Origin: Syntrophus sp. (in: bacteria)
GTDB lineage: Bacteria > Desulfobacterota > Syntrophia > Syntrophales > UBA5619
NCBI GenBank assembly: GCA_013824905.1
Contig: PNOO01000008.1
Coordinates: 1 to 22,618 of the forward strand
Direction: 5' to 3'
DNA length: 22,618 nucleotides
Part shown: piece after piece, positions 1 to 7,631 of the stretch
How positions within the stretch are numbered: the first letter of the stretch is position 1
Layout: the number at the start of each line of letters is the position of its first letter
Notes under the pieces: model-generated
Database searches by the model: none
What the model saw: the letters and a program-made list of their open reading frames with translations, nothing else
What the model was told of the DNA's origin: nothing
Position numbers and translations under genes: made by a program

Positions 1-751
1 CGCTGCCCGCCGTGGGGGCCTCCGTATGCGCATCGGGCAACCAGGTGTGAAAGGGAAACATCGGCACTTTGATCGCAAAGGAGAGGGCGAAGGCCGCAAA
101 GAGCCAGTACTGTTTGACAATCGGTATTTCCGCTTTGTAAAGATCGAAAACGTTGAAGGTGTAAACCCCGGTTTCCCCGCCGAAATGGAAGTAGAGGGCC
201 ATGATCGCCAGAAGCATCAGGACGCTTCCCGCCATGGTGAAAAGGAAGAACTTGACGGCGGCGTAGATCCGGTTCGGGCCGCCCCATACCCCGATGAGGA
301 AGTACATGGGGATCAGCATGAGCTCCCAGAAGATGTAAAACAAAACGAGGTCGAGGGCGCACAGGGCGCCGATCATCGCCGTTTCCAGGAGCAGGAAGGA
401 GACGTAATACTCTTTTATCTTGTCCTTGATGGATTCCCATGAGCACAGGATGCAAAGGACGGTGATGAACGTGGTCAGCATCACAAGGAGCATGCTGATG
501 CCGTCTATGCCGAGGAGATAGCTTATCCCCCATTCCGGGTACCACTCCCTCTGCTCGACAAACTGCATCGCGGCGGTCTTCTCGTTGAATTTGAAAAACA
601 AGGGGAGGGACAGGACAAATTCCAGCAGCGTCCAGACCAGGACGGACGCCTTTATCAAAAGGGCATTCCTCCGCGGCAGCAGCATCAGGAGCAGGGCGCC
701 TGCCAGGGGGAAAAAGATCAGGGTGCTCAAAAGAGGAAATGTCTCACTCAT
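1..751 (-). CDS. nuoM: NADH-quinone oxidoreductase subunit M (NuoM), 5' part, runs off the window
   Basis: This is the N-terminal 250 residues of an antiporter-like membrane subunit of complex I, which helps pump protons as quinone is reduced. The frame opens with ATG at 751, behind a GAGAGGT ribosome site, and stays open to the left edge. The visible protein is a series of hydrophobic helices. It contains the conserved glutamate in FYIFWELMLIPMYF and the conserved lysine helix ending in the family signature WLPDAHTEAPTAGS, right at the window edge. It follows nuoL after a 38-base gap and precedes, presumably, nuoN. The identification rests on these motifs and on gene order. The C-terminal half cannot be judged here. 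Confidence 0.95.
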   Translation of the reverse strand, partial: MSETFPLLSTLIFFPLAGALLLMLLPRRNALLIKASVLVWTLLEFVLSLPLFFKFNEKTAAMQFVEQREWYPEWGISYLLGIDGISMLLVMLTTFITVLCILCSWESIKDKIKEYYVSFLLLETAMIGALCALDLVLFYIFWELMLIPMYFLIGVWGGPNRIYAAVKFFLFTMAGSVLMLLAIMALYFHFGGETGVYTFNVFDLYKAEIPIVKQYWLFAAFALSFAIKVPMFPFHTWLPDAHTEAPTAGS

Positions 752-789
752 GTATCACGTACCTCTCGGGTTGCCTGCGGCATCACCGC

Positions 790-2772
790 CTAAAATATCG
801 GCCTGACGACAAGATATCCCACCACTATGATTGCGCCCACGATGATGGCGAAGGCATATTCCTGAACATAGCCTGTCTCCATCTTCCTGAGTCTGTCGCC
901 TGCCCGCTTTACGACCGCCGCCGTACCGTTGACCGCCCCCTCGATGATCCAGCCATCGGCCACCTTGAGGAGGATGCCGCCCAGCTTCAACAGGCCGCGG
1001 ACAAAGATGAAATCGTAAAACTCATCCACAAAATACTTGTTGTGCACCCAGCGGAACAGGCCGGCATACCGCTCTATAAACCTCTGCGGCAGAGAGGGGT
1101 TTTTGATGTAGAAGATATAGGCCAGCGTGATGCCCAAAAGGGCAATGAGGACCGACGCCACCATCAGGGCCAGCTCCAGCGAACCGTCATGACCGGCGGC
1201 CCCCGATGAGGCCCAGGCCGATCTGACGATGTCAAAATTCAGCGCTGTTTTCATAGGGGCCTCGGGTCCGAATACCGGCGCCAGGAACTTTTCGATGGCG
1301 TTTTCCCCGCCCAGAAGGTGCGGAATGCCCACATAACCGCCGACGAGGGAGAGGAAGGCGAGGATCATCAGGGGAATGGTCATCACCCGGGGCGATTCGT
1401 GGATGTGATGTTTCACCTCCTCCGAGGCCCGGCATTCGCCGTGAAAGGTCCCGAAAAAGAGGCGGAACATGTAAAAGGCCGTCATCCCGGCCGTCGCCGC
1501 GCCGAGGAGCCAGATCCACACATCCCCATGGGAAGAGCTGAAGGCCTTCCAGAGGATTTCATCCTTGCTGAAAAAACCGGAAAAACCCGGTATCCCGGCA
1601 ATGGCCAGGCAGGCGATAAAGAACGTCCAGTAGGTGATGGGGGTTTTTTTCCTCAAACCGCCCATTTTCCTCAGATCGAGCTCGCCGCTCATGGCGTGCA
1701 TCACGCTCCCCGCTCCGAGGAAGAGAAGGCCCTTGAAAAAGGCATGCGTCATGAGATGGAAGATGCCGGCCGCATAGGCCCCCACGCCCATGGCCACAAA
1801 CATGAAGCCGAGCTGGCTGATGGTCGAGTAGGCAAGCACCTTTTTGATGTCATACTGGGCAAAGCCGATGGAGGCGGCAAAAAAGGCGGTAAGGACGCCG
1901 ATCACGGCGATCACATACAGGGTGTCCGGCGCCATGCTGTAAAGGAAGTTCAGACGGGCGATCATGTACACGCCGGCCGTCACCATCGTCGCCGCATGGA
2001 TCAGGGAGCTGACCGGCGTGGGACCCTCCATCGCGTCGGGCAGCCAGACGTAAAGGGGTATCTGGGCCGATTTTCCGACGGCGCCGACAAAAAGCAGGAG
2101 TGTGATGACGGTGACGACGGCGCCGTTCAGCAGATGGGCATTCTGCCCGATTTCCGCAATGTTCAGCGTCCAGACCCCCTGGGCGCCCAGGCTGATGAAA
2201 AGGAAAAAGACGCCGATCAGGAATCCGAAGTCGCCCACCCGGTTGACGATGAAGGCCTTCTTTCCGGCATCGGCGGCGGAATCCTTTTCATACCAGTACC
2301 CGATCAGCAGGTAGGAACACAGGCCCACCCCTTCCCACCCCACAAACATCAGCGGAAGGCTGTTTCCCGTCACCAAAAGGAGCATCATGAAGACGAAGAG
2401 GTTCAGGTAGATGAAGAACCGCTTGAAACCCGGGTCGCCGTGCATGTAGCCCACGGAGTACACATGGATGAGAAAACCCACGCCCGTTACCACCAGGCAC
2501 ATGATCACCGAAAGGGCGTCCAGCCTAAAACCGATGTTGACGTTCAGTTCGCCGGAGGCGATCCAGGTGTAGATGTCCTTCTCGAATACCCTGGCCGTCG
2601 CCGGCAATTGGAGAAACTCGTAAAAGACCGCCGCCGAGCTGAGAAATGCCAAAAACAGGGCAAGACAGGCCACCCAGGCCACAGAGGTCTTCGAAGCCCT
2701 GCTTCCAATAGCGCTGTTGATGATGAATCCCGCGGCCGGGAAAAAAGGGATCAGCCAGATATAATCAGCCAT
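790..2772 (-). CDS. nuoL: NADH-quinone oxidoreductase subunit L (NuoL)
   Basis: The 660-residue protein is the distal antiporter-like proton-pumping subunit of complex I. It has many transmembrane helices and the family motifs GWEGVGLCSYLLIGYWY near residue 145, WLPDAMEGPTPVSSLIHAAT near 245 with the conserved lysine just before it, and HAFFKGLLFLGAGSVMHA near 345. A long C-terminal amphipathic and transmembrane segment is present, as expected for NuoL and not for NuoM or NuoN. Length is slightly above the E. coli protein. The ATG at 2772 has AGGA about ten bases upstream and begins MADYIWLIPFFPAAG, a typical NuoL start. It lies 77 bases after nuoK, a gap holding a tiny reading frame that overlaps this start by 8 bases. 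Confidence 0.97.
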   Translation of the reverse strand: MADYIWLIPFFPAAGFIINSAIGSRASKTSVAWVACLALFLAFLSSAAVFYEFLQLPATARVFEKDIYTWIASGELNVNIGFRLDALSVIMCLVVTGVGFLIHVYSVGYMHGDPGFKRFFIYLNLFVFMMLLLVTGNSLPLMFVGWEGVGLCSYLLIGYWYEKDSAADAGKKAFIVNRVGDFGFLIGVFFLFISLGAQGVWTLNIAEIGQNAHLLNGAVVTVITLLLFVGAVGKSAQIPLYVWLPDAMEGPTPVSSLIHAATMVTAGVYMIARLNFLYSMAPDTLYVIAVIGVLTAFFAASIGFAQYDIKKVLAYSTISQLGFMFVAMGVGAYAAGIFHLMTHAFFKGLLFLGAGSVMHAMSGELDLRKMGGLRKKTPITYWTFFIACLAIAGIPGFSGFFSKDEILWKAFSSSHGDVWIWLLGAATAGMTAFYMFRLFFGTFHGECRASEEVKHHIHESPRVMTIPLMILAFLSLVGGYVGIPHLLGGENAIEKFLAPVFGPEAPMKTALNFDIVRSAWASSGAAGHDGSLELALMVASVLIALLGITLAYIFYIKNPSLPQRFIERYAGLFRWVHNKYFVDEFYDFIFVRGLLKLGGILLKVADGWIIEGAVNGTAAVVKRAGDRLRKMETGYVQEYAFAIIVGAIIVVGYLVVRPIF

Positions 2773-2845
2773 CTGTTCTTGTCCTCATGAGTAAACTATC
2801 GACGGCCCTCTCGGCGGCATTGCCGTGTTTGTGTTTCCGGAGCAT
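2765..2845 (-). other. Possible 26-codon leader ORF bridging nuoK and nuoL
   Basis: An ATG at 2845, four bases after the nuoK stop and behind AAAGGGTG, opens a 26-codon frame. Its TGA lies inside the nuoL start (ATGGCTGA), giving an 8-base overlap. The same 8-base overlap pattern joins nuoB to nuoC and nuoC to nuoD in this operon. The peptide is basic (MLRKHKHGNAAERAVDS...) and resembles no family I know. It may be a translational coupler for nuoL, or chance. I infer function only from its fit to the gap. Confidence 0.22.
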
Positions 2846-2849
2846 GGCG

Positions 2850-3161
2850 TCACCCTTTCAACAAGTTCATCTCATCGGCATTCACCGTATCCTGCAGCCG
2901 GAAGACCATGACGAAGATGGCGAGCCCGACCGCGGCCTCTACGGCGGCGACGGTCATGATGAAAAAGACGAATATGGAGCCATCCATGGAAGAAAGCGCG
3001 CTCGCGGCGGCGATGAAGACCAGGTTCACGGCGTTGAGCATCAACTCAATACACATGAAGACGACGATCACGTTTCTCCTCAAGATGGCGCCGACAGCCC
3101 CGATCGTAAAAAGGACGCCGCTGAGGATGAAGCATAAATCGGAAGGGTTTTCCTGCAACAT
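2850..3161 (-). CDS. nuoK: NADH-quinone oxidoreductase subunit K (NuoK)
   Basis: This 103-residue protein with three transmembrane helices is the MrpC-like subunit of the complex I membrane arm. The core motif RRNVIVVFMCIELMLNAVNL carries the conserved membrane glutamate E39, and AAVEAAVGLAIFV carries E75. These correspond to the two proton-path glutamates of E. coli NuoK (E36 and E72). Length matches the family. It starts 13 bases downstream of the nuoJ stop in the same operon. No abnormal features were seen. Confidence 0.96.
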   Translation of the reverse strand: MLQENPSDLCFILSGVLFTIGAVGAILRRNVIVVFMCIELMLNAVNLVFIAAASALSSMDGSIFVFFIMTVAAVEAAVGLAIFVMVFRLQDTVNADEMNLLKG

Positions 3162-3174
3162 CTGATTCTCCTAC

Positions 3175-3708
3175 TTACTTTCTCTTGGTGATCACCACGG
3201 CGCCCACGATCCCTACAAGCAGCAAAATCGAAGCGATTTCAAAGGGGAAAAGGTACTGGCCATAGAGCAGAGCGCCAACCGTCTTTACATGGCCGACGCG
3301 GTTGACCACCTCGACCGAATACTCACCGCCCTGGCCGGTCATCTGGTAAAACAACGCCCCTAAAAGTATCTCCCCCAGAAGGACGACGGTGATCAAAGCC
3401 CAGGCAATCCTGGTCTTTGCAGATCGGCGGGGTTTCCCGGCGTCGCTCTCCCCTCCCTTTTCCATGTGGACCATCATGATCACAAAAAGGATCAGCATCA
3501 TGATGGCGCCCGCATAGACCATCACCTGAGCGACGGCGATAAACTGGGCGTTGAGCAGGAGATAGATGACAGCCATGGCAAAGAAGGTCACGATCATCCA
3601 TAGGGCGCTGTGGATGGGATTTTTCCGGGTGACCATCAGCAGGGAAGAAGCGACGGCGACCAGCGCTGAAACAATAAAGACGATCCCCTTGAAACTCACC
3701 ATATCCAT
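3175..3708 (-). CDS. nuoJ: NADH-quinone oxidoreductase subunit J (NuoJ)
   Basis: The 177-residue membrane protein has about five predicted helices. The diagnostic NuoJ segment FIAVAQVMVYAGAIMMLILF forms the third helix, which in complex I contains the pi-bulge close to the quinone-coupling path. RKNPIHSALWMI near residue 30 is also typical. A short charged stretch (about residues 103-115) separates the helix pairs. It lies 12 bases after nuoI and 13 before nuoK, so translation is probably coupled. Length is normal for the family. Confidence 0.95.
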   Translation of the reverse strand: MDMVSFKGIVFIVSALVAVASSLLMVTRKNPIHSALWMIVTFFAMAVIYLLLNAQFIAVAQVMVYAGAIMMLILFVIMMVHMEKGGESDAGKPRRSAKTRIAWALITVVLLGEILLGALFYQMTGQGGEYSVEVVNRVGHVKTVGALLYGQYLFPFEIASILLLVGIVGAVVITKRK

Positions 3709-3720
3709 AACTGATTCCCT

Positions 3721-4140
3721 CTACAGGGCTCCCTTGCCGGCAAGAAGCTTTTCCTTCGTGAGCAGGAAGTCCTTCCTTTGATAATTCACAGTTTCATACT
3801 CCTGTCCGAGCTTGATGGCGTTTACCGGACAGGCCTCCTGGCAGAAGCCGCAGTAGATGCAGCGCAGGGCGTCGATTTCATAGCGGCCGGGATAACGGGC
3901 GCCGTCTTCCTTTTCCCTGATCTCCAGGCGAATGCAGTGCGAAGGACAGACAGCGACGCATAACCCGCAGGCCACACAGGCGGTCTCCCCCTGGGCGTTC
4001 TTCTCAAAATAATGCATGCCCCGCCAGCGCGGCGATATCTCCCTTTTCCCTTCCGGGTAACGGATCGTCACCGGACGGGAAAAGAACATCTTCAAGGTCA
4101 GTCTGAGACCTTTTAACAGAGGGAGGATCATCACATTCAC
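3721..4140 (-). CDS. nuoI: NADH-quinone oxidoreductase subunit I (NuoI), 2x[4Fe-4S] ferredoxin-like
   Basis: This 139-residue peripheral-arm subunit carries clusters N6a and N6b, which pass electrons from NuoG towards NuoB. Two complete ferredoxin motifs are visible: C55, C58, C61, C65 (CVACGLCVAVCP) and C94, C97, C100, C104 (CIYCGFCQEACP). The N-terminal GLRLTLKMFF and the RWRGMHY segment are typical of NuoI and form the amphipathic anchor to NuoH. It follows nuoH by 14 bases and is of ordinary length for bacterial NuoI. Confidence 0.97.
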   Translation of the reverse strand: MNVMILPLLKGLRLTLKMFFSRPVTIRYPEGKREISPRWRGMHYFEKNAQGETACVACGLCVAVCPSHCIRLEIREKEDGARYPGRYEIDALRCIYCGFCQEACPVNAIKLGQEYETVNYQRKDFLLTKEKLLAGKGAL

Positions 4141-4154
4141 CTAACTATCCATTG

Positions 4155-5141
4155 CTATCTCAATGCCACGAAAAGGGCGGTGACCACGACGTTCAGGATC
4201 GCGGCGGGAAACAGGAACTTCCAGCCGAATTTCATGATATGGTCGTACCGCAGCCGGGGATAAGTTCCCCTGATCCAGATAAACAGAAAGATCATCGCCA
4301 TCATCTTGATAAAAAACCACACCGGTCCCGGCAGCCACGGTCCCAGCCATCCTCCGAGAAACAAGGTGGTGCTGAGGGCGGCGACGATCACCAGGTGGAT
4401 GTATTCGGCAATCATGAAGAGGGCGAACTTCATGCTGCTGTATTCGATATTGTAACCGCAGGCAAGCTCACTCTCCGATTCCGGCATGTCGAAGGGCGTC
4501 CGGTTGATTTCCGCCAGGCCTGCCACAACATACAACAGGAAAGCGAAGGGTTGATAAACGATGAACCACAGGCCCCTCTGGGCTTCCACAATCTCGGTCA
4601 GGCGCAGGGAACCGGCCAGGATGATCGTGCCGAGAATGATCAGGCCGAGGGCGACCTCGTAGCTGATCATCTGGGCGGCCGCTCTGAGCGACCCTAACAG
4701 ACCGTATTTGTTTCCCGACGCCCAGCCTCCCAGGACGATCCCGTATTCGCCCAGGGTGCCCAGGGCAAAAATATACAGGATACCGATATCCACGTCGGCG
4801 ATCACAAGTTTAATCTCCCGCCCGAGAACGGTGATGCTGTCTCCAAAGGGGATCAGTGCAAACATGGAAAGAGCGGTAATAAAGGAGATCATCGGTGCGA
4901 TGACAAAGACAGCCTTATCGGCGTTGTCGGGGATGATGTCCTCTTTGACAAAGGACTTGATGCCGTCCGCAATCGGCTGGAGCAGTCCGAAAAAGCCCAC
5001 CCGGTTCGGCCCCAGCCTGACCTGCATGTAGCCGAGGAATTTCCTTTCCAGCAAGGTCAGGTAGGCGACAAAGAGCATCAGGCAGGTCACGACGACCAGG
5101 ATCATGACGACTGTCTGTATCAGAAAATAGAATGATTCCAT
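4155..5141 (-). CDS. nuoH: NADH-quinone oxidoreductase subunit H (NuoH)
   Basis: The 328-residue protein has eight or so transmembrane helices and forms, with NuoB and NuoD, the quinone-binding chamber at the arm junction. The signatures ERKFLGYMQVRLGPNRVG (about residues 32-49) and EINRTPFDMPESESELA (about 210-226) are both intact, including the acidic residues of the quinone-side loop. The ATG at 5141 directly abuts the nuoG stop codon with no gap, so the two are probably translationally coupled. Length and motif order are normal. Confidence 0.97.
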   Translation of the reverse strand: MESFYFLIQTVVMILVVVTCLMLFVAYLTLLERKFLGYMQVRLGPNRVGFFGLLQPIADGIKSFVKEDIIPDNADKAVFVIAPMISFITALSMFALIPFGDSITVLGREIKLVIADVDIGILYIFALGTLGEYGIVLGGWASGNKYGLLGSLRAAAQMISYEVALGLIILGTIILAGSLRLTEIVEAQRGLWFIVYQPFAFLLYVVAGLAEINRTPFDMPESESELACGYNIEYSSMKFALFMIAEYIHLVIVAALSTTLFLGGWLGPWLPGPVWFFIKMMAMIFLFIWIRGTYPRLRYDHIMKFGWKFLFPAAILNVVVTALFVALR

Positions 5142-7556
5142 TTACGCCTTCCTTACCGATACGTCTATCACCTTCGCCGGCTTCCGGGAAAGTAAGAGCA
5201 TCTCCCCGCGCTTCCGGAACAGCAGACACTCCAGAACGCCTTTCCGGATGCCTGGCTTTATCGTCACCGTGCCGGTCGCGGTTCCATCCACGCTTTCCAT
5301 GGAAACCGCATCCCCGTCGGCCAACCCGAGGATTGTCGCGTCCTCGGGCGAGACATACAGCATATCCTTCGTCACCATGGCGCAGCCTTTGCCGTAGACT
5401 TCTTTGCCGGCCAGATGGTGGTTCGCAAAGAGGTCCCTGAGGATGAGCCGATAGGGCCTTGTCGCGGCGGTTGCCGATGGGGCGGATAACGGTGGTAAGA
5501 GAAATCCCCCTTTTCCGGCCGATTCCGGCTTCGCTTTTACTGAATCCCCACTCTTTATCCGGAGACTCTTTTTGAGATCCGCATCGAGCTCATCACGGGT
5601 CGTGTAGCGTTTTCCCCCCAGCCGGTTCAGGAGTTCCTGCAGAAACTCCAACCCGCCTTGTCCGCCGGCGCACGCCTTCTTCACCTCCCGGAGCGTCCCG
5701 TCGCCGGAGATCACCGTGCCCGCCTTTTCCGCAAAGGTCGTGGAGGGAATCGTCAGGTGGGCGAAATCCATCACACGAGTCGGGAGGATATCGCACACGA
5801 GGACAAAGGCCTTTTTGGCGAGGGCGTCCTTTACCTTCTCCGCGCTTAGGAACTGAAAGGGGTCCTCTTCATAGATCACGATTCCGGCGGTATCCGGAGA
5901 AAAGAGCGCGTCCTCGGGCGCGGTCACGGCGCCCAGGATGGATACGGCGCCGCGGGCGTTCGCCTGGAGGGCCGTGGGGATGATCACCCCTTGCCCCGGC
6001 AGACCCTTTAAAAGACAGAAGTTCAGAAGGGCGGTCAGGCTTTCCTCACGATCGCTGATACCGGAACCGAAGAGAACCGCGATACGGTCCGCCTCTCCGA
6101 TCAGCTTGCCGGCCTTTTCCAGGAGCGCCTCATCGACACCGCCCGGCGCCGCGGAGTTTACGGCGGCGGCGTCAAGGAGCGTCTTTTTGAATTCGGCAAA
6201 GCCCTCCAGCTTTTCCACCTCTTTGGCGTGCCTTCCCTCGTTCAATATCCTCCGGGAGAGGGCATTGAAAACAAGGGCATCCTGACCCGGCACGGGCTGC
6301 AAATGGGCGTCCGCGATCCGCGCAAGCGACGCAGGGAGGGGATCGATGACGATCACCCGGGCGCCCTTATGAATGACGGTCTCCCGCACCTTGTTGGCCA
6401 AAAGATGGTTGTTGACCAGAAGATCCGCACCGGCAACGATGATCACGTCACAGCCGGAGAGCCTCTCCGGCCCGCCGTCGAACCCGATTCCCATTTTCTC
6501 AAACGCAGCGGCTATCTTCCCCGTATGGTAGAAGGCAGACGAAGCGACCCTGGCCCCTTTAAAGAGCCCGGCGATTTGGGAGAGGAGATACAGCTCCTCA
6601 TTGGTCACACGGGAGGAGACGATAAATCCCAGCCCCTTTCCTTCCGCGGCAAGTCGCTGGAGGCGATCCGCCGCCGTCTGCACGGCGGCTTCCCATTCCA
6701 CCGTCTTTTTCTCGCCGCCGGCCGTCCGACAGGGACTGGTCAGGCGGGAGGGATGGTTATGAAAATCATAACCGAACCTGCCCCGGACGCAAAGCGACGC
6801 ATGGTTGGGGGGCAGATCGGTCTTGCCGAATATCTTGCTGATGACTCCCCCTTCACACACATTCAGCGTCAACCGGCAGCCGAAACCGCAATGGGGACAA
6901 GTGGTATCGGTCCTATCGCTCTGCCAGGCCCGGCTTTTTACGGGGCTCAGGTTTTCCGTCAGCGCCCCGATCGGACACAGGGCGAGGCACTCCCCGCAGG
7001 AAATGCAGTCGCCGTCGTTGGTTGCGGCGATCCGGGCCGCAAAGCCCTTTCCCGTTATGTCGATGGCGGACCGCCCCGATACCTCGCGGCAGGCGCGGTA
7101 ACACCTTCCGCACAGGACGCATCTGAGTTCCCAGTACCGGATGAGGGGGGTGGCATAAGCGCCTTTCGTATCGATACGCAGGGCCTCGTATTCGACCCTT
7201 TCGATCCCGTGTTCGTAGACGAGTTCCTGGAGACGGCATTCTCCGCCCTCATCGCACTGCGGACAATCCAGGGGGTGGGAGACGAGGATAAGTTTCAAGA
7301 ACTCCCGCCTCATCCGGAAGAGCTTCTCCGACCGGGTTGTGACGGCGATCCCGTCCAGCGCCGGCGTGGTGCAGGCGGTCATGGGTTCGCTGTAACCCTC
7401 TACCTCGACCAGGCAGAGACGGCAGGAACCGATCGGCAACAGATGCTTATGGTAGCAAAGGGTGGGGATATCAATGCCCGCTTCATTGGCCGCGGCGAGG
7501 ATCGTCGTTCCCGGTCGGGCGGTCACTTCTTTGCCGTCGATGGTCAGTGTGATCAT
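5142..7556 (-). CDS. nuoG: NuoG / SfrA-like iron-sulfur subunit with molybdopterin-oxidoreductase-type C-terminal region
   Basis: The 804-residue protein should conduct electrons within the peripheral arm. Visible ligands are a [2Fe-2S] site (C34, C45, C48, C62), a His-Cys3 [4Fe-4S] site (H94, C98, C101, C107), two full ferredoxin motifs (C146-C149-C152-C156 and C184-C187-C190-C194), and an N7-type site (C220, C223, C227, C256). The rest is a molybdopterin-oxidoreductase fold, but I see no catalytic Cys/Sec motif of formate dehydrogenase, so it is probably not an active molybdoenzyme. Canonical NuoG keeps only the final Cys of the second ferredoxin motif, whereas here all four are present. 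Size and layout also fit the alpha subunit (SfrA) of Geobacter NADPH-Fe(III) oxidoreductase. The gene follows the NuoF/GltD fusion by 75 bases and abuts nuoH. The complex I role is inferred from its place in the operon. Confidence 0.88.
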   Translation of the reverse strand: MITLTIDGKEVTARPGTTILAAANEAGIDIPTLCYHKHLLPIGSCRLCLVEVEGYSEPMTACTTPALDGIAVTTRSEKLFRMRREFLKLILVSHPLDCPQCDEGGECRLQELVYEHGIERVEYEALRIDTKGAYATPLIRYWELRCVLCGRCYRACREVSGRSAIDITGKGFAARIAATNDGDCISCGECLALCPIGALTENLSPVKSRAWQSDRTDTTCPHCGFGCRLTLNVCEGGVISKIFGKTDLPPNHASLCVRGRFGYDFHNHPSRLTSPCRTAGGEKKTVEWEAAVQTAADRLQRLAAEGKGLGFIVSSRVTNEELYLLSQIAGLFKGARVASSAFYHTGKIAAAFEKMGIGFDGGPERLSGCDVIIVAGADLLVNNHLLANKVRETVIHKGARVIVIDPLPASLARIADAHLQPVPGQDALVFNALSRRILNEGRHAKEVEKLEGFAEFKKTLLDAAAVNSAAPGGVDEALLEKAGKLIGEADRIAVLFGSGISDREESLTALLNFCLLKGLPGQGVIIPTALQANARGAVSILGAVTAPEDALFSPDTAGIVIYEEDPFQFLSAEKVKDALAKKAFVLVCDILPTRVMDFAHLTIPSTTFAEKAGTVISGDGTLREVKKACAGGQGGLEFLQELLNRLGGKRYTTRDELDADLKKSLRIKSGDSVKAKPESAGKGGFLLPPLSAPSATAATRPYRLILRDLFANHHLAGKEVYGKGCAMVTKDMLYVSPEDATILGLADGDAVSMESVDGTATGTVTIKPGIRKGVLECLLFRKRGEMLLLSRKPAKVIDVSVRKA

Positions 7557-7593
7557 GTCAAATGTTATCCTTCACCCGAATACCGCTGTCGAA

Positions 7594-7622
7594 CGCCGGG
7601 CGCGGTGCATCCCTGCCCGGCG
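7594..7622 (-). other. GC-rich hairpin between the NuoF/GltD fusion gene and nuoG
   Basis: The arms CGCCGGGC (7594-7601) and GCCCGGCG (7615-7622) are perfect inverted complements with a 13-base loop. They sit in the only other wide (75-base) gap of the operon apart from nuoK-nuoL. No U-run follows, so it does not look like a terminator. It might affect mRNA stability or the relative output of the two genes, which is inference. Confidence 0.45.
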
Positions 7623-7631
7623 CTTCCCGCT

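Noticed and set aside
1318..2790. 490-codon plus-strand open frame opposite nuoL
   Set aside because: It is a shadow of nuoL. The translation is highly charged and His-rich without any family motif, whereas the minus strand encodes all NuoL signatures.
5142..7556. Formate dehydrogenase alpha subunit as an alternative identity
   Set aside because: The iron-sulfur N-terminus fits, but no active-site Cys or Sec motif was visible in the molybdopterin region and the gene lies inside nuo. NuoG/SfrA-like fits better.
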